From SpSt-398 sp041752235 (GTDB taxonomy: Bacteria; Bacteroidota; Bacteroidia; Chitinophagales; Chitinophagaceae), in the NCBI GenBank assembly GCA_041752235.1, contig JBGSHM010000015.1, forward strand, positions 1-64,000: a stretch of DNA of 64,000 nucleotides, read 5' to 3'. The notes under the pieces are model-generated. The model did no database searches and had not been told where the DNA came from. It saw nothing but the letters and a program-made list of their open reading frames with translations. Position numbers and translations under genes: made by a program. Shown piece by piece: positions 25,235 to 33,129 of the stretch (position 1 is its first letter; each line of letters starts with the position of its first letter).

Positions 25235-25272
25235 TGTCATAACTGTGTTTGTCATAACATAACTAGGCCCCG
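25222..25272 (+). promoter_or_regulatory. Trp attenuator: antiterminator pairing
   Basis: CGGGGTC (25222-25228), inside the leader-peptide gene, pairs with GGCCCCG (25266-25272) in seven pairs including one G-U. This occupies the left arm of the terminator stem. The segment begins 15 nt after the last Trp codon, within reach of a ribosome that finishes the leader but free when the ribosome stalls at Trp. I do not see a convincing protector segment like the one in the his leader. Confidence 0.7.
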
Positions 25273-25296
25273 CAAATTTGCGGGGTTTTTTATTTT
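25268..25296 (+). terminator. Trp attenuator terminator
   Basis: Perfect 18-bp palindrome CCCCGCAAATTTGCGGGG, followed by six T residues, then ATTTT. It lies between the leader peptide and trpE, whose ATG is only 7 nt after the last T. Confidence 0.95.
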
Positions 25297-25302
25297 ATTC
25301 AA

Positions 25303-26721
25303 ATGAAGAAGATCAGGATAGAAACAACGGGTAAGCGACTGCTGGCGGATGTATATACTCCGGTAGGCATTTACCTGCGTCTGCGCGACCGGTTCAGGGA
25401 TACCATCCTATTGGAAAGCACCGACCATCATGCGGCCGAGAACAGTTATTCGTTTATCTGTATCAATGCCATTGCGGGCATCGAGGTACTGGATGCCCAC
25501 CGGCTTGAATTCAAACTACCCGGCCTTCCTCCTGAAACCAGGGCCATTAAAGACCCATTGGAGGTTCCCGTTATGATCGGTGAATTCACCGACCGGTTTG
25601 ATGCCGCAACACCTTCTGTCAAAGAATGCCGGTTTGCCCAAGGGCTTTATGGATATACTTCCTTTGACGCCGTTCAGTTTTTTGAATCGGTTAAACTCAC
25701 CCATGCCCCAGCGGCAGGGGTTGGACTGCTTCGGTATCGACTTTACCAGTATGTGATCGCCTTTAATCATTTCCGGGATGAATTGATCCTTTGCGAGAAC
25801 CGGGTGGCCGGATTGGAATCGGAAGCCGGATTGATCGAATCGCTGATCCGAAACCGGGATGTACCTGCCTTTCCCTTTAAAACCCGGGGTGCCGAATCCT
25901 CAAACCTGACCGATGCCGAATACAAGGACATGGTGGAGAAGGGAATCCGGAGCTGTCATCGCGGAGATGTATTTCAGATCGTATTGAGCCGTCGTTTTCA
26001 ACAATCCTTCCAGGGGGATGAATTTAATGTGTATCGAGCTTTGCGGAGTGTGAACCCTTCCCCTTATTTATTCTTTTTTGACTATGGTGCTTATAAACTT
26101 TTTGGATCCTCTCCCGAATCCCAATTGATCGTTGAACATCAAAAAGCGATCGTTCATCCCATTGCCGGCACTTTTCGCCGCACGGGAGATGATGCCTATG
26201 ATCAACAAGAGACAGAGCGTTTGCTCAAAGATGCCAAGGAGAATGCGGAGCATGTGATGCTGGTTGATCTGGCCCGAAATGATCTGAGTAGGGTTTGTGA
26301 TGAAGTAAGCGTAGCACATTACCGGCAAGTGCAATATTATTCCCATGTCATTCATCTGGTAAGTGAAGTCGTGGGAAAGGTCAGAGAAGGGATTCAACCC
26401 TATGAGCTGCTGGCCAATACTTTTCCGGCCGGAACCCTTAGCGGGGCACCCAAAGTAAAAGCCATGGAACTGATTGATCAGTATGAGCCATCGGCAAGAG
26501 GATATTATGGTGGGGCTCTGGGCTTCCTGGGTTTTGATGGTTCCTGTAATCATGCCATCATGATCCGCACTTTTTTAAGCCGGCATAATACATTGATCTA
26601 TCAGGCGGGCGCCGGTGTGGTGGCCGCAAGCCAACCGGAAATGGAATTGCAGGAAGTAAACAATAAACTCGGCGCCCTGAAGAAAGCGGTTGAATTGGCC
26701 GAAAACCTTCATAAACAATAA
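25303..26721 (+). CDS. trpE: Anthranilate synthase component I
   Basis: Converts chorismate to anthranilate using ammonia from TrpG. The 472 residues include the N-terminal tryptophan-feedback segment with LLES (about residue 35). The chorismate-binding core has FQIVLSRRFQ, NPSPYLFFFDYGAYKLFGSSPE, IVHPIAGTFRRTGDD, AEHVMLVDLARNDLSRVCD and the signature TFPAGTLSGAPKVKAMELID. LLES is the motif that binds tryptophan, so feedback control is likely in addition to attenuation. It lies 2 nt upstream of trpG. Confidence 0.96.
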   Translation: MKKIRIETTGKRLLADVYTPVGIYLRLRDRFRDTILLESTDHHAAENSYSFICINAIAGIEVLDAHRLEFKLPGLPPETRAIKDPLEVPVMIGEFTDRFDAATPSVKECRFAQGLYGYTSFDAVQFFESVKLTHAPAAGVGLLRYRLYQYVIAFNHFRDELILCENRVAGLESEAGLIESLIRNRDVPAFPFKTRGAESSNLTDAEYKDMVEKGIRSCHRGDVFQIVLSRRFQQSFQGDEFNVYRALRSVNPSPYLFFFDYGAYKLFGSSPESQLIVEHQKAIVHPIAGTFRRTGDDAYDQQETERLLKDAKENAEHVMLVDLARNDLSRVCDEVSVAHYRQVQYYSHVIHLVSEVVGKVREGIQPYELLANTFPAGTLSGAPKVKAMELIDQYEPSARGYYGGALGFLGFDGSCNHAIMIRTFLSRHNTLIYQAGAGVVAASQPEMELQEVNNKLGALKKAVELAENLHKQ

Positions 26722-26723
26722 GG

Positions 26724-27296
26724 ATGGCATCCATACTCGTTTTTGATAATTACGATTCGTTCACCTATAACCTGGTTCACCTGGTACAGAAGATCATTCA
26801 CGGAAAAGTGGATGTTTTTCGGAATGACCAATTGCCCCTGGAAAAAGTCAAGGCCTATGATAAGATCATATTATCACCCGGCCCCGGTATACCTGAAGAG
26901 GCAGGTTTGCTTCTTCCCCTGATCCGTGAATATGCGGCTACAAAATCCATCCTGGGTGTATGCCTGGGTCATCAGGCCATCGGACAGTCATTTGGAGGAA
27001 ACCTGATCAATCTTTCCTCCGTGTACCATGGTGTTGCCACGCCTATAACGGTTACGCAACCCAAGAGTCCGATTTTTAATGGATTACCAAAAACCCTGGA
27101 AGTGGGTAGGTATCATTCCTGGGTAGTAAGTGAAGAAGGATTCCCGGCTGATTTGGAAATAACAGCCCGCGATGAGAATGGACTGATCATGGCGCTGCAA
27201 CACCGTCAATTTGATGTGCAAGGTGTCCAGTTCCACCCCGAAAGCGTATTGACACCAATGGGCGAAGAACTAATGAGAAACTGGGTGCAGTTGTAA
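26724..27296 (+). CDS. trpG: Anthranilate synthase component II (glutamine amidotransferase)
   Basis: A class I glutamine amidotransferase of 190 residues that feeds ammonia to TrpE. It opens ILVFDNYDSFTYNLVHLV. The nucleophile cysteine is in LGVCLGHQAIGQSFGG (about residue 80), and the His-Glu pair is in GVQFHPESVLTP. Such proteins can also serve PabB in folate synthesis, but its place between trpE and trpD assigns it to tryptophan. A short CTAATAG-type repeat follows the stop codon. Confidence 0.95.
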   Translation: MASILVFDNYDSFTYNLVHLVQKIIHGKVDVFRNDQLPLEKVKAYDKIILSPGPGIPEEAGLLLPLIREYAATKSILGVCLGHQAIGQSFGGNLINLSSVYHGVATPITVTQPKSPIFNGLPKTLEVGRYHSWVVSEEGFPADLEITARDENGLIMALQHRQFDVQGVQFHPESVLTPMGEELMRNWVQL

Positions 27297-27297
27297 A

Positions 27298-27333
27298 GGC
27301 TAAAAACGAACAGCTAATAACTATTCGCTGTTG
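27298..27333. repeat. CTAATAG word-repeat between trpG and trpD
   Basis: GGCTAAAAACGAACAGCTAATAACTATTCGCTGTT: the ends AACAGC and GCTGTT pair, enclosing the CTAATA/CTATT word seen in the other repeats. It starts immediately after the trpG stop. Confidence 0.55.
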
Positions 27334-27353
27334 AAAAAATAACTACAATAAAC

Positions 27354-28349
27354 ATGAAAAAAATCTTACAGTACCTCTTCGAACACAAATCCCTCGACCG
27401 GGCTACGGCCAGGGAGGTATTGGTGAATATTGGAAAGGGTGTTTACAATGAACATGAGATCACGGCCTTTATGACGGTTTATCTCATGCGGAGCGTAACC
27501 ATTGAGGAATTAGAGGGGTTTAGAGATGCTTTGCTGGAACTCTGTGTGCCGGTTGACCTGAATGGCCATGCCACCATTGATATCGTAGGAACGGGGGGAG
27601 ATGGTAAGAACACTTTCAATATTTCTACGCTAAGCTGTTTTATAGTGGCAGGCACCGGACAGAAAGTTTCCAAGCATGGCAATTATGGTGCTTCCTCTGT
27701 GAGTGGAGCCTCAAATGTGATGGAACAGTTGGGGTATAAATTTAAACCGGATAGCGGATCATTGAAAAAAGAAGTGGAGGAAGCCGGGATCTGTTTTTTG
27801 CATGCGCCTTTATTTCATCCGGCTTTGAAAACCGTTGGCCCTATCCGGCGTAACCTTGGGATGCGCACGTTTTTTAATATGCTTGGCCCGCTTGTCAATC
27901 CTGCCCGTCCGGCTTTTCAACTGATTGGCGTTTATAATCTGGAAATGGCGAGGATCTATAACTACCTGATGCAGGGATCAGAAATTCCATTTACCATTGT
28001 ACATACCCTGGACGGATATGATGAGATATCCCTGACGGCTGATGCCCGGGTGATCACGCCACAGGGGGAACAGGTCATGACGCCTGTTGAACTGGGAAAA
28101 AGAATGGTACAGGCTTCGGATATTTATGGCGGGGTATCGGTGGAAGAGGCGGCCAGGCTATTTATCCGAATTCTGAAAGGGGAGGGTAGCTTTGCCCAAA
28201 ATGCCGTGGTATTGGCCAATGCGGCCATGGCACTTTCCTCTACAGGGAAATATGGCAATTATCAGGAGGCATATGCAGCAGCCGTGGAGAGTCTGGATGG
28301 GGGAAAGGCATACGAAAGTTTGACTAAGTTGATCTCTTTGCAAGCGTAA
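27354..28349 (+). CDS. trpD: Anthranilate phosphoribosyltransferase
   Basis: Transfers the phosphoribosyl group of PRPP to anthranilate. The 331 residues show DIVGTGGDGKNTFNISTL (PRPP-phosphate loop, about residue 76), KHGNYGASSVSGASNVMEQLG, and FLHAPLFHPALKTVGPIRRNLGMRTFFNMLGPLVNPARP, all diagnostic for TrpD. It is separated from trpC by a GC-rich hairpin at 28351-28397. Confidence 0.97.
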   Translation: MKKILQYLFEHKSLDRATAREVLVNIGKGVYNEHEITAFMTVYLMRSVTIEELEGFRDALLELCVPVDLNGHATIDIVGTGGDGKNTFNISTLSCFIVAGTGQKVSKHGNYGASSVSGASNVMEQLGYKFKPDSGSLKKEVEEAGICFLHAPLFHPALKTVGPIRRNLGMRTFFNMLGPLVNPARPAFQLIGVYNLEMARIYNYLMQGSEIPFTIVHTLDGYDEISLTADARVITPQGEQVMTPVELGKRMVQASDIYGGVSVEEAARLFIRILKGEGSFAQNAVVLANAAMALSSTGKYGNYQEAYAAAVESLDGGKAYESLTKLISLQA

Positions 28350-28350
28350 A

Positions 28351-28397
28351 TTTCTCGCAGCGGACGCAGCTGTAAACGCCGCGCTCGCTGCGAGAAA
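28351..28397. repeat. TTTCTCGCAGCG hairpin between trpD and trpC
   Basis: Perfect 12-bp arms TTTCTCGCAGCG (28351-28362) and CGCTGCGAGAAA (28386-28397) enclose a GC-rich loop. A related hairpin with the same end words lies after trpA at 32378-32424. It begins 1 nt after the trpD stop codon and ends 14 nt before trpC. Confidence 0.85.
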
Positions 28398-28411
28398 CCA
28401 AAAAAGAACAA

Positions 28412-29221
28412 ATGACGATTCTGGATACAATTATAGCAAGGAAAAAACAGGAGGTCGCGCAACGCAAAGCCACCGTGACCATTCAGGAATTGGAAAGAAG
28501 CCCGCTTTTCAATCGGGAGAGGATTTCGCTTCAGAATTCATTATTGAAAAGTGAAAGCACCGGCATCATTGCTGAATTCAAACGCAAATCACCTTCGAAA
28601 GGTATCATCAATGGAGAAGCGGATGTAGTGGAAATCACGAAAGGATACACCCGGCATGGAGCCGCATGTCTTTCTGTTTTAACCGATGCTGATTTCTTTG
28701 GAGGAAGTTTTGACGACCTGATGCAAGCCCGGGTGAATCCGATTCCGATCCTGCGAAAGGATTTTATCGTGGATGAATACCAATTGATCGAAGCCAGAAG
28801 CCTCGGGGCAGATGTAATCCTGCTGATCGCAGCTTGTTTAAGTCCGATGGAAGTAAAAGATCTCGCGCGACAGGCCCGTCAATTGGAATTGGAGGTTTTA
28901 CTTGAACTGCATGGGGAAGACGAACTTGGACATGTGGGTGATGAAACAAGGATCATTGGCATAAACAACCGTGACCTAAAGACATTTTCCGTAGACCTCG
29001 ATCGAAGCCTGCGGATGGCTGAACAACTTCCCGTCGATGCTGTTAAAGTGGCTGAAAGCGGGATCAGTCAGGTAGAGACACTGGAATTATTTTATAAAAA
29101 CGGGTTTCGTGGGTTTTTGATCGGGGAGAACTTTATGAAGGAGAATGACCCGGTTGAGGCATTCGCCCGGTTTAGCAGCGAATGGGTACAAACAAAAGAA
29201 CTAATAGCTAATAGCTATTAG
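28412..29221 (+). CDS. trpC: Indole-3-glycerol-phosphate synthase
   Basis: Closes the indole ring: converts CdRP to indole glycerol phosphate. A 269-residue TIM barrel with IIAEFKRKSPSKGIING (catalytic lysine region, about residue 52), LSVLTDADFFGGSFDDL, PILRKDFIVDEYQLIEARSLGADVILLIAA, IGINNRDLKTFSVDL and VAESGIS. The last six codons (encoding LIANSY) are made of the CTAATAGCTAATAGC repeat unit, so the intergenic repeat has become the end of the protein. Confidence 0.97.
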   Translation: MTILDTIIARKKQEVAQRKATVTIQELERSPLFNRERISLQNSLLKSESTGIIAEFKRKSPSKGIINGEADVVEITKGYTRHGAACLSVLTDADFFGGSFDDLMQARVNPIPILRKDFIVDEYQLIEARSLGADVILLIAACLSPMEVKDLARQARQLELEVLLELHGEDELGHVGDETRIIGINNRDLKTFSVDLDRSLRMAEQLPVDAVKVAESGISQVETLELFYKNGFRGFLIGENFMKENDPVEAFARFSSEWVQTKELIANSY

Positions 29222-29240
29222 CTGTTAGCCTTTAGCCTTA
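29201..29240. repeat. CTAATAG word-repeat overlapping the trpC 3' end
   Basis: CTAATAGCTAATAGCT (29201-29216) is mirrored by ATTAGCTGTTAGCC and TTTAGCC. The left arm is translated as the last residues and stop of TrpC. The repeat belongs to the same word family as 22736-22783. Confidence 0.8.
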
Positions 29241-29300
29241 AGTTATTTGTGAACGAAAAAACGATGCTTGCGGAGTGAACACACTTAAAAATGCAGCAAT

Positions 29301-29996
29301 ATGAATGAACTCCACAAGACTGAAAACCCTTCCGCTCCCCGACGCGCGCCCTTTCGCGTCAAGGTATGTGGAATGACCCTGCCTGAACAGGTCAATGGCC
29401 TGGAGGAGATGGGGGTAGAACTTGCGGGTTTTATTTTTTATCCCAAGTCACCCCGCTTTGTACGAAATAAGATATCGCCCGAGAAAATGAAAAAGACGGG
29501 TGGTCGGATCGGAAAGGTAGGGGTCTTTGTGAATGAGGATTATGAGACCTTATTACGAACGGTGGAAGAATACCGCCTGGATATGGTGCAATTGCATGGA
29601 GATGAGTCGGAGCGTTTTTGTGAGAAAGTGGCGAACTATGTTACCGTGGTTAAAGCATTCCGATTAGGTAATAATGATCCCATTGAATGGATGGTCAGGG
29701 CTTATGACGAATGTTGCGACATGTATATGTTTGATACTCTTGGGGCCGGATACGGGGGGACAGGCAAGAAATTTGACTGGGGTTTATTGTCTGATAAACA
29801 GATCGACAAGATCTTTTTTCTCAGTGGAGGGATCGAACCCGGGGATGAAGAAAAATTAAAAGACTTTGCGGCCGGGCCACTGGGCAAAAAACTGTTTGCG
29901 GTGGACATCAACAGTAAATTCGAGATCAGTGCCGGCGTAAAGAATATGGAAAAAATAAGTTCATTTATCAATAATCTTAGAGATGGTAACGTATAA
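29301..29996 (+). CDS. trpF: Phosphoribosylanthranilate isomerase
   Basis: Catalyses the Amadori rearrangement of phosphoribosylanthranilate. A 231-residue TIM barrel with FRVKVCGMT near residue 19 (catalytic cysteine), ELAGFIFYPKSPRFV, VGVFVN, MVQLHGDES, GTGKKFDWGLL and FLSGGI. The first 18 residues (MNELHKTENPSAPRRAPF) precede the usual start of the domain; I kept the ATG at 29301 since no other good start codon precedes the barrel. Its end overlaps trpB by 14 nt, implying translational coupling. Confidence 0.94.
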   Translation: MNELHKTENPSAPRRAPFRVKVCGMTLPEQVNGLEEMGVELAGFIFYPKSPRFVRNKISPEKMKKTGGRIGKVGVFVNEDYETLLRTVEEYRLDMVQLHGDESERFCEKVANYVTVVKAFRLGNNDPIEWMVRAYDECCDMYMFDTLGAGYGGTGKKFDWGLLSDKQIDKIFFLSGGIEPGDEEKLKDFAAGPLGKKLFAVDINSKFEISAGVKNMEKISSFINNLRDGNV

Positions 29997-31170
29997 ACAG
30001 CCTACAGAACAAGGGTATTATGGCAAATTTGGCGGGGCCTATATACCGGAGATGCTTCATCGCAACGTGGAGGAGCTGAGAGAAAGATACCTGGCCATCA
30101 TGGGGGAGCCGGATTTTCAACAGGAATTTCAGGCACTCTTACGTGACTATGTTGGAAGACCTACCCCCTTGTACCTGGCTGAACGTTTAAGCGCAAAATA
30201 TGGCGCACAAATTTATCTTAAGCGCGAAGACCTTTGCCATACAGGCGCGCATAAGATCAATAATACGATTGGGCAAATATTGCTGGCGCAACGCTTAGGT
30301 AAGAAACGCATCATTGCGGAAACCGGCGCCGGACAGCATGGGGTGGCAACCGCAACGGTTTGTGCCCTTAAAGGGATCGAGTGTATTGTGTATATGGGGG
30401 AAAAAGATATAGAAAGACAGGCACCAAATGTGGCCAGAATGAAAATGCTTGGTGCTACGGTGGTTCCCGCTACATCGGGTAGCAAAACCCTGAAGGATGC
30501 GACCAATGAAGCCATCCGGGATTGGATCAATCACCCCGATGATACGCACTACATAATTGGCAGTGTGGTTGGACCACATCCCTATCCGGATATGGTGTCC
30601 CGGTTTCAAAGCGTGATCAGTGAGGAGATCCGGAAGCAATTAAAGGAAAAGACCGGCAACGAACTGCCTTCTCATGTGATGGCTTGTGTAGGTGGAGGAA
30701 GCAATGCCGCTGGTGCCTTTTATCATTTCCTGGAAGAAACTTCCGTCAACCTGATAGCTGTAGAAGCTGCCGGTTTAGGGATTCAATCCGGACATACGGC
30801 TGCAACCACCCAATTGGGTACCATGGGTATCTTGCATGGAAGCAAAAGCCTCGTGATGCAAACAGCCGATGGTCAGGTAGTGGAACCACATAGTATCTCT
30901 GCCGGACTGGATTACCCGGGAATCGGGCCCCTGCATGCTCACTTGTTTGATTCCGGACGCGCCAGGTTTTTATCCGCCACGGATGAAGAAGCCCTGGAGG
31001 CCGCGCTTCAACTCGCCAGGCTTGAAGGCATTATCCCGGCTCTCGAAACGGCACATGCGTTATCGGCATTGGCACAGGTAAAATGGAATAAATCGGATGT
31101 AGTCGTGATATGCCTGAGCGGAAGAGGGGATAAGGACCTGGGAACATATATGAAGCATGGGTTAGGCTAA
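29983..31170 (+). CDS. trpB: Tryptophan synthase beta chain
   Basis: PLP enzyme that joins indole and serine to form tryptophan. The 395 residues include YGKFGGAYIPEMLHRNVEEL, GRPTPLYLAERLS, the PLP-lysine motif EDLCHTGAHKINNTIGQ (lysine near residue 87), GAGQHGVATATV, the PLP-phosphate loop CVGGGSNAAGAFYHF and SAGLDYPGIGPLHAHL. This is the canonical TrpB1 type. The start overlaps trpF. It is separated from trpA by a small lipoprotein gene. Confidence 0.97.
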   Translation: MVTYKQPTEQGYYGKFGGAYIPEMLHRNVEELRERYLAIMGEPDFQQEFQALLRDYVGRPTPLYLAERLSAKYGAQIYLKREDLCHTGAHKINNTIGQILLAQRLGKKRIIAETGAGQHGVATATVCALKGIECIVYMGEKDIERQAPNVARMKMLGATVVPATSGSKTLKDATNEAIRDWINHPDDTHYIIGSVVGPHPYPDMVSRFQSVISEEIRKQLKEKTGNELPSHVMACVGGGSNAAGAFYHFLEETSVNLIAVEAAGLGIQSGHTAATTQLGTMGILHGSKSLVMQTADGQVVEPHSISAGLDYPGIGPLHAHLFDSGRARFLSATDEEALEAALQLARLEGIIPALETAHALSALAQVKWNKSDVVVICLSGRGDKDLGTYMKHGLG

Positions 31171-31219
31171 CCACAGAAGCGAAGGGGCATAGAGTTAAAA
31201 AATATGTAAACACTAACGT

Positions 31220-31582
31220 ATGAAATATCTTTTCGTTTTTTTATTGTTTGGGCTGTTGAGTTGTGAAACCAAACCCTTTACCAAACATGAAATAAAATTC
31301 TCCAAGGTAAAAGAAGATTGCCAGGGGATGAATGCTGCCTTTAAAATGAATTCAAACCTCAATGGGGAGCGGTATGAATTCCAACGCTGTCTGGATACCG
31401 ATTTTAATGAGGGTCAATTGGCCTCCATTCGCCAGGGAGATACGGTAGTATTGAAATTTAACCGCACACCGGGCAAGCAACAAGCCCTGTTTGATCTCAT
31501 TATTGACGTAGATAGCTATCCCCGGTATAATTTTCTGACCATTGACGGGGAGACCTTTACCATTATACCTACCACCAATTAG
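31220..31582 (+). CDS. Small lipoprotein inside the trp operon
   Basis: A 120-residue lipoprotein of unknown function. The signal MKYLFVFLLFGLLSC ends in the lipobox LLSC. The mature part has two more cysteines (EDCQG and QRCLD) and beta-rich segments (DTVVLKFNRTP, YNFLTIDGETFTIIP). It sits between trpB and trpA, 12 nt before trpA, on the same strand, so it is translated from the trp mRNA. Nothing links it to tryptophan synthesis by sequence. Confidence 0.7.
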   Translation: MKYLFVFLLFGLLSCETKPFTKHEIKFSKVKEDCQGMNAAFKMNSNLNGERYEFQRCLDTDFNEGQLASIRQGDTVVLKFNRTPGKQQALFDLIIDVDSYPRYNFLTIDGETFTIIPTTN

Positions 31583-31594
31583 TAAGCAGACGCC

Positions 31595-32377
31595 ATGAGC
31601 CGATTAGACGCATTATTTAAGCGAAAGAAAAATGGGGTACTGAATGTCTATTGCACGGCAGGGTTCCCGCAACGCGACAGCACCCTCGACGTAATACGAT
31701 CCTTACATACTTCAGGGGTAGACCTGGTGGAATTGGGAATGCCCTATAGTGATCCACTGGCCGATGGACCCGTTATTCAGCAAAGTAGTGCCAAGGCCCT
31801 TGCGAATGGAATGACGATTCAATTATTATTCGACCAGTTAAAAGTATTGCGTTTTTCTCCGGATCAGGGAGGTATTGGGAATGAAATGCCCGTGGTATTG
31901 ATGGGTTATATGAACCCAGTGCTTCAATATGGATTTGAACGGTTTTGTGCCGATGCCGCTGCAGTAGGAATCGATGGCCTCATTCTTCCTGACCTACCCG
32001 GTTTTGAATTCAAAGCGGAATATGGACCGGTGATAAAGAAATATGGACTTGATTTTATATTCCTGGTTACTCCGGAAACCAGTGAGGAAAGGATCCGGGA
32101 ACTGGATGAACTGAGCAGCGGTTTCCTCTACGCCGTGTCTTCTTCTTCTACTACCGGATCGGATAAGGAAATGTCACCGGTGGAAGATTATCTGGCACGA
32201 TTGAATAAGATGTCGTTGAAAAATCCCATCCTGGTGGGCTTTGGGATCAAGGACAAAGCGAGTTTTGAACGCGCAGCTGCTCATGCGGCAGGTGCTATCA
32301 TTGGCACGGCCTATATTCAGCATTTGGAAAAAGGCCTTACAAAAGCAGAAGAATTTATAGAGGGAATTATTTATTAG
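31595..32377 (+). CDS. trpA: Tryptophan synthase alpha chain
   Basis: Splits indole glycerol phosphate into indole and glyceraldehyde 3-phosphate and passes indole to TrpB. A 260-residue TIM barrel with VDLVELGMPYSDPLADGPVIQQSS (catalytic glutamate), MGYMNPVLQYGFERF, GLILPDLPGFE (catalytic aspartate), LVTPETSEERI and GFGIKDKASF. It is the last trp gene; a hairpin and an antisense tRNA follow before hisH. Confidence 0.96.
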   Translation: MSRLDALFKRKKNGVLNVYCTAGFPQRDSTLDVIRSLHTSGVDLVELGMPYSDPLADGPVIQQSSAKALANGMTIQLLFDQLKVLRFSPDQGGIGNEMPVVLMGYMNPVLQYGFERFCADAAAVGIDGLILPDLPGFEFKAEYGPVIKKYGLDFIFLVTPETSEERIRELDELSSGFLYAVSSSSTTGSDKEMSPVEDYLARLNKMSLKNPILVGFGIKDKASFERAAAHAAGAIIGTAYIQHLEKGLTKAEEFIEGIIY

Positions 32378-32424
32378 GTTTCTCGCCGCGCTCGCAAAGA
32401 AGCGCTGCGGACGCTGCGAGAAAC
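32378..32424. repeat. TTTCTCGC hairpin after trpA
   Basis: Outer arms GTTTCTCGC (32378-32386) and GCGAGAAAC (32416-32424) are perfectly complementary, and the inner GC-rich words (CGCGCTCGC, GCGCTGCGG) can extend the stem. It is related to the hairpin at 28351-28397. It lies between the trpA stop and the 3' end of the convergent tRNA, so it could end transcription from both sides. Confidence 0.8.
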
Positions 32425-32440
32425 TTTTGGAAGAAAAGCG

Positions 32441-32513
32441 AGCGGAAGACCGGACTCGAACCGGCTACCTACAGCTTGGGAAGCTGTCGCTCTACCAGGT
32501 GAGCTACTTCCGC
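32441..32513 (-). tRNA. tRNA-Gly (anticodon CCC)
   Basis: A 73-nt cloverleaf on the minus strand. The acceptor stem is GCGGAAG / CTTCCGC with discriminator T, as usual for bacterial tRNA-Gly. The D arm is GCTC...GAGC. The anticodon arm is ACAGC-TTCCCAA-GCTGT, giving anticodon CCC for GGG codons. The T arm is GCCGG-TTCGAGT-CCGGT. The 3' CCA is not encoded. It lies antisense between trpA and hisH. A TATTTTTG box on the minus strand (32523-32530) sits 10 nt upstream and is the likely promoter -7 box. Confidence 0.95.
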
Positions 32514-32522
32514 TTAGGGCTA

Positions 32523-32530
32523 CAAAAATA
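32523..32530 (-). promoter_or_regulatory. Likely -7 box of the tRNA-Gly promoter
   Basis: Reads TATTTTTG on the minus strand, an exact TAnnTTTG match 10 nt before the tRNA 5' end. The -33 position would fall inside the start of hisH and has no clear TTTG, so the call rests on the -7 box and its distance. Confidence 0.5.
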
Positions 32531-32534
32531 GGAC

Positions 32535-33128
32535 ATGAATTTAGTAATTATAAAATATAACGCGGGAAATATACGGAGTGTACTTTTTGCACTGGAGCGC
32601 ATCGGTGTGCAAGCCGTCGTAACCGATGATCCCGATCTGATCCGGAAGGCAGACAAGGTCATTTTTCCCGGGGTAGGGGAAGCCAGTTCAGCCATGCGCT
32701 ACCTGAAAGAAAGGGGACTTGACCAACTGATCATCGGACTCAAACAACCTGTATTGGGTATCTGTCTGGGGATGCAACTTATGTGCCGGTACTCGGAGGA
32801 AAATGATACACCCTGTCTGGGAATTTTTGATGAACGTGTAAAAAATTTTACCCCATCGGATGATCAATCCCTTAAGATTCCTCAAATGGGATGGAATAAA
32901 ATTTATGGGTTAAAAACCGGTTTATTTAATCAGGTTCAGGAGCAGTCCTATTGCTATTTTGTACATGGCTACTACGCGGCCCCGGGGGAACATACCATTG
33001 CAACCACCGATTACGGTACCCCGTATAGTTCGGCCCTGGCCAGGGATAATTTTTACGGGGTACAATTTCACCCGGAAAAAAGCGCGGAGGTTGGTGAACT
33101 TATTTTAAAGAATTTTATAGCCTTATAG
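32535..33128 (+). CDS. hisH: Imidazole glycerol phosphate synthase, glutamine amidotransferase subunit
   Basis: Releases ammonia from glutamine and channels it to HisF. The 197 residues contain VIKYNAGNIRSVLFALERIG, the nucleophile region VLGICLGMQLMCRYSEE (cysteine near residue 77) and YGVQFHPEKS with the catalytic His and Glu. It starts just after the antisense tRNA and is 1 nt from hisA, so hisHAF form one unit. This unit is separated from hisGDCB by the whole trp operon. Confidence 0.95.
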   Translation: MNLVIIKYNAGNIRSVLFALERIGVQAVVTDDPDLIRKADKVIFPGVGEASSAMRYLKERGLDQLIIGLKQPVLGICLGMQLMCRYSEENDTPCLGIFDERVKNFTPSDDQSLKIPQMGWNKIYGLKTGLFNQVQEQSYCYFVHGYYAAPGEHTIATTDYGTPYSSALARDNFYGVQFHPEKSAEVGELILKNFIAL

Positions 33129-33129
33129 T

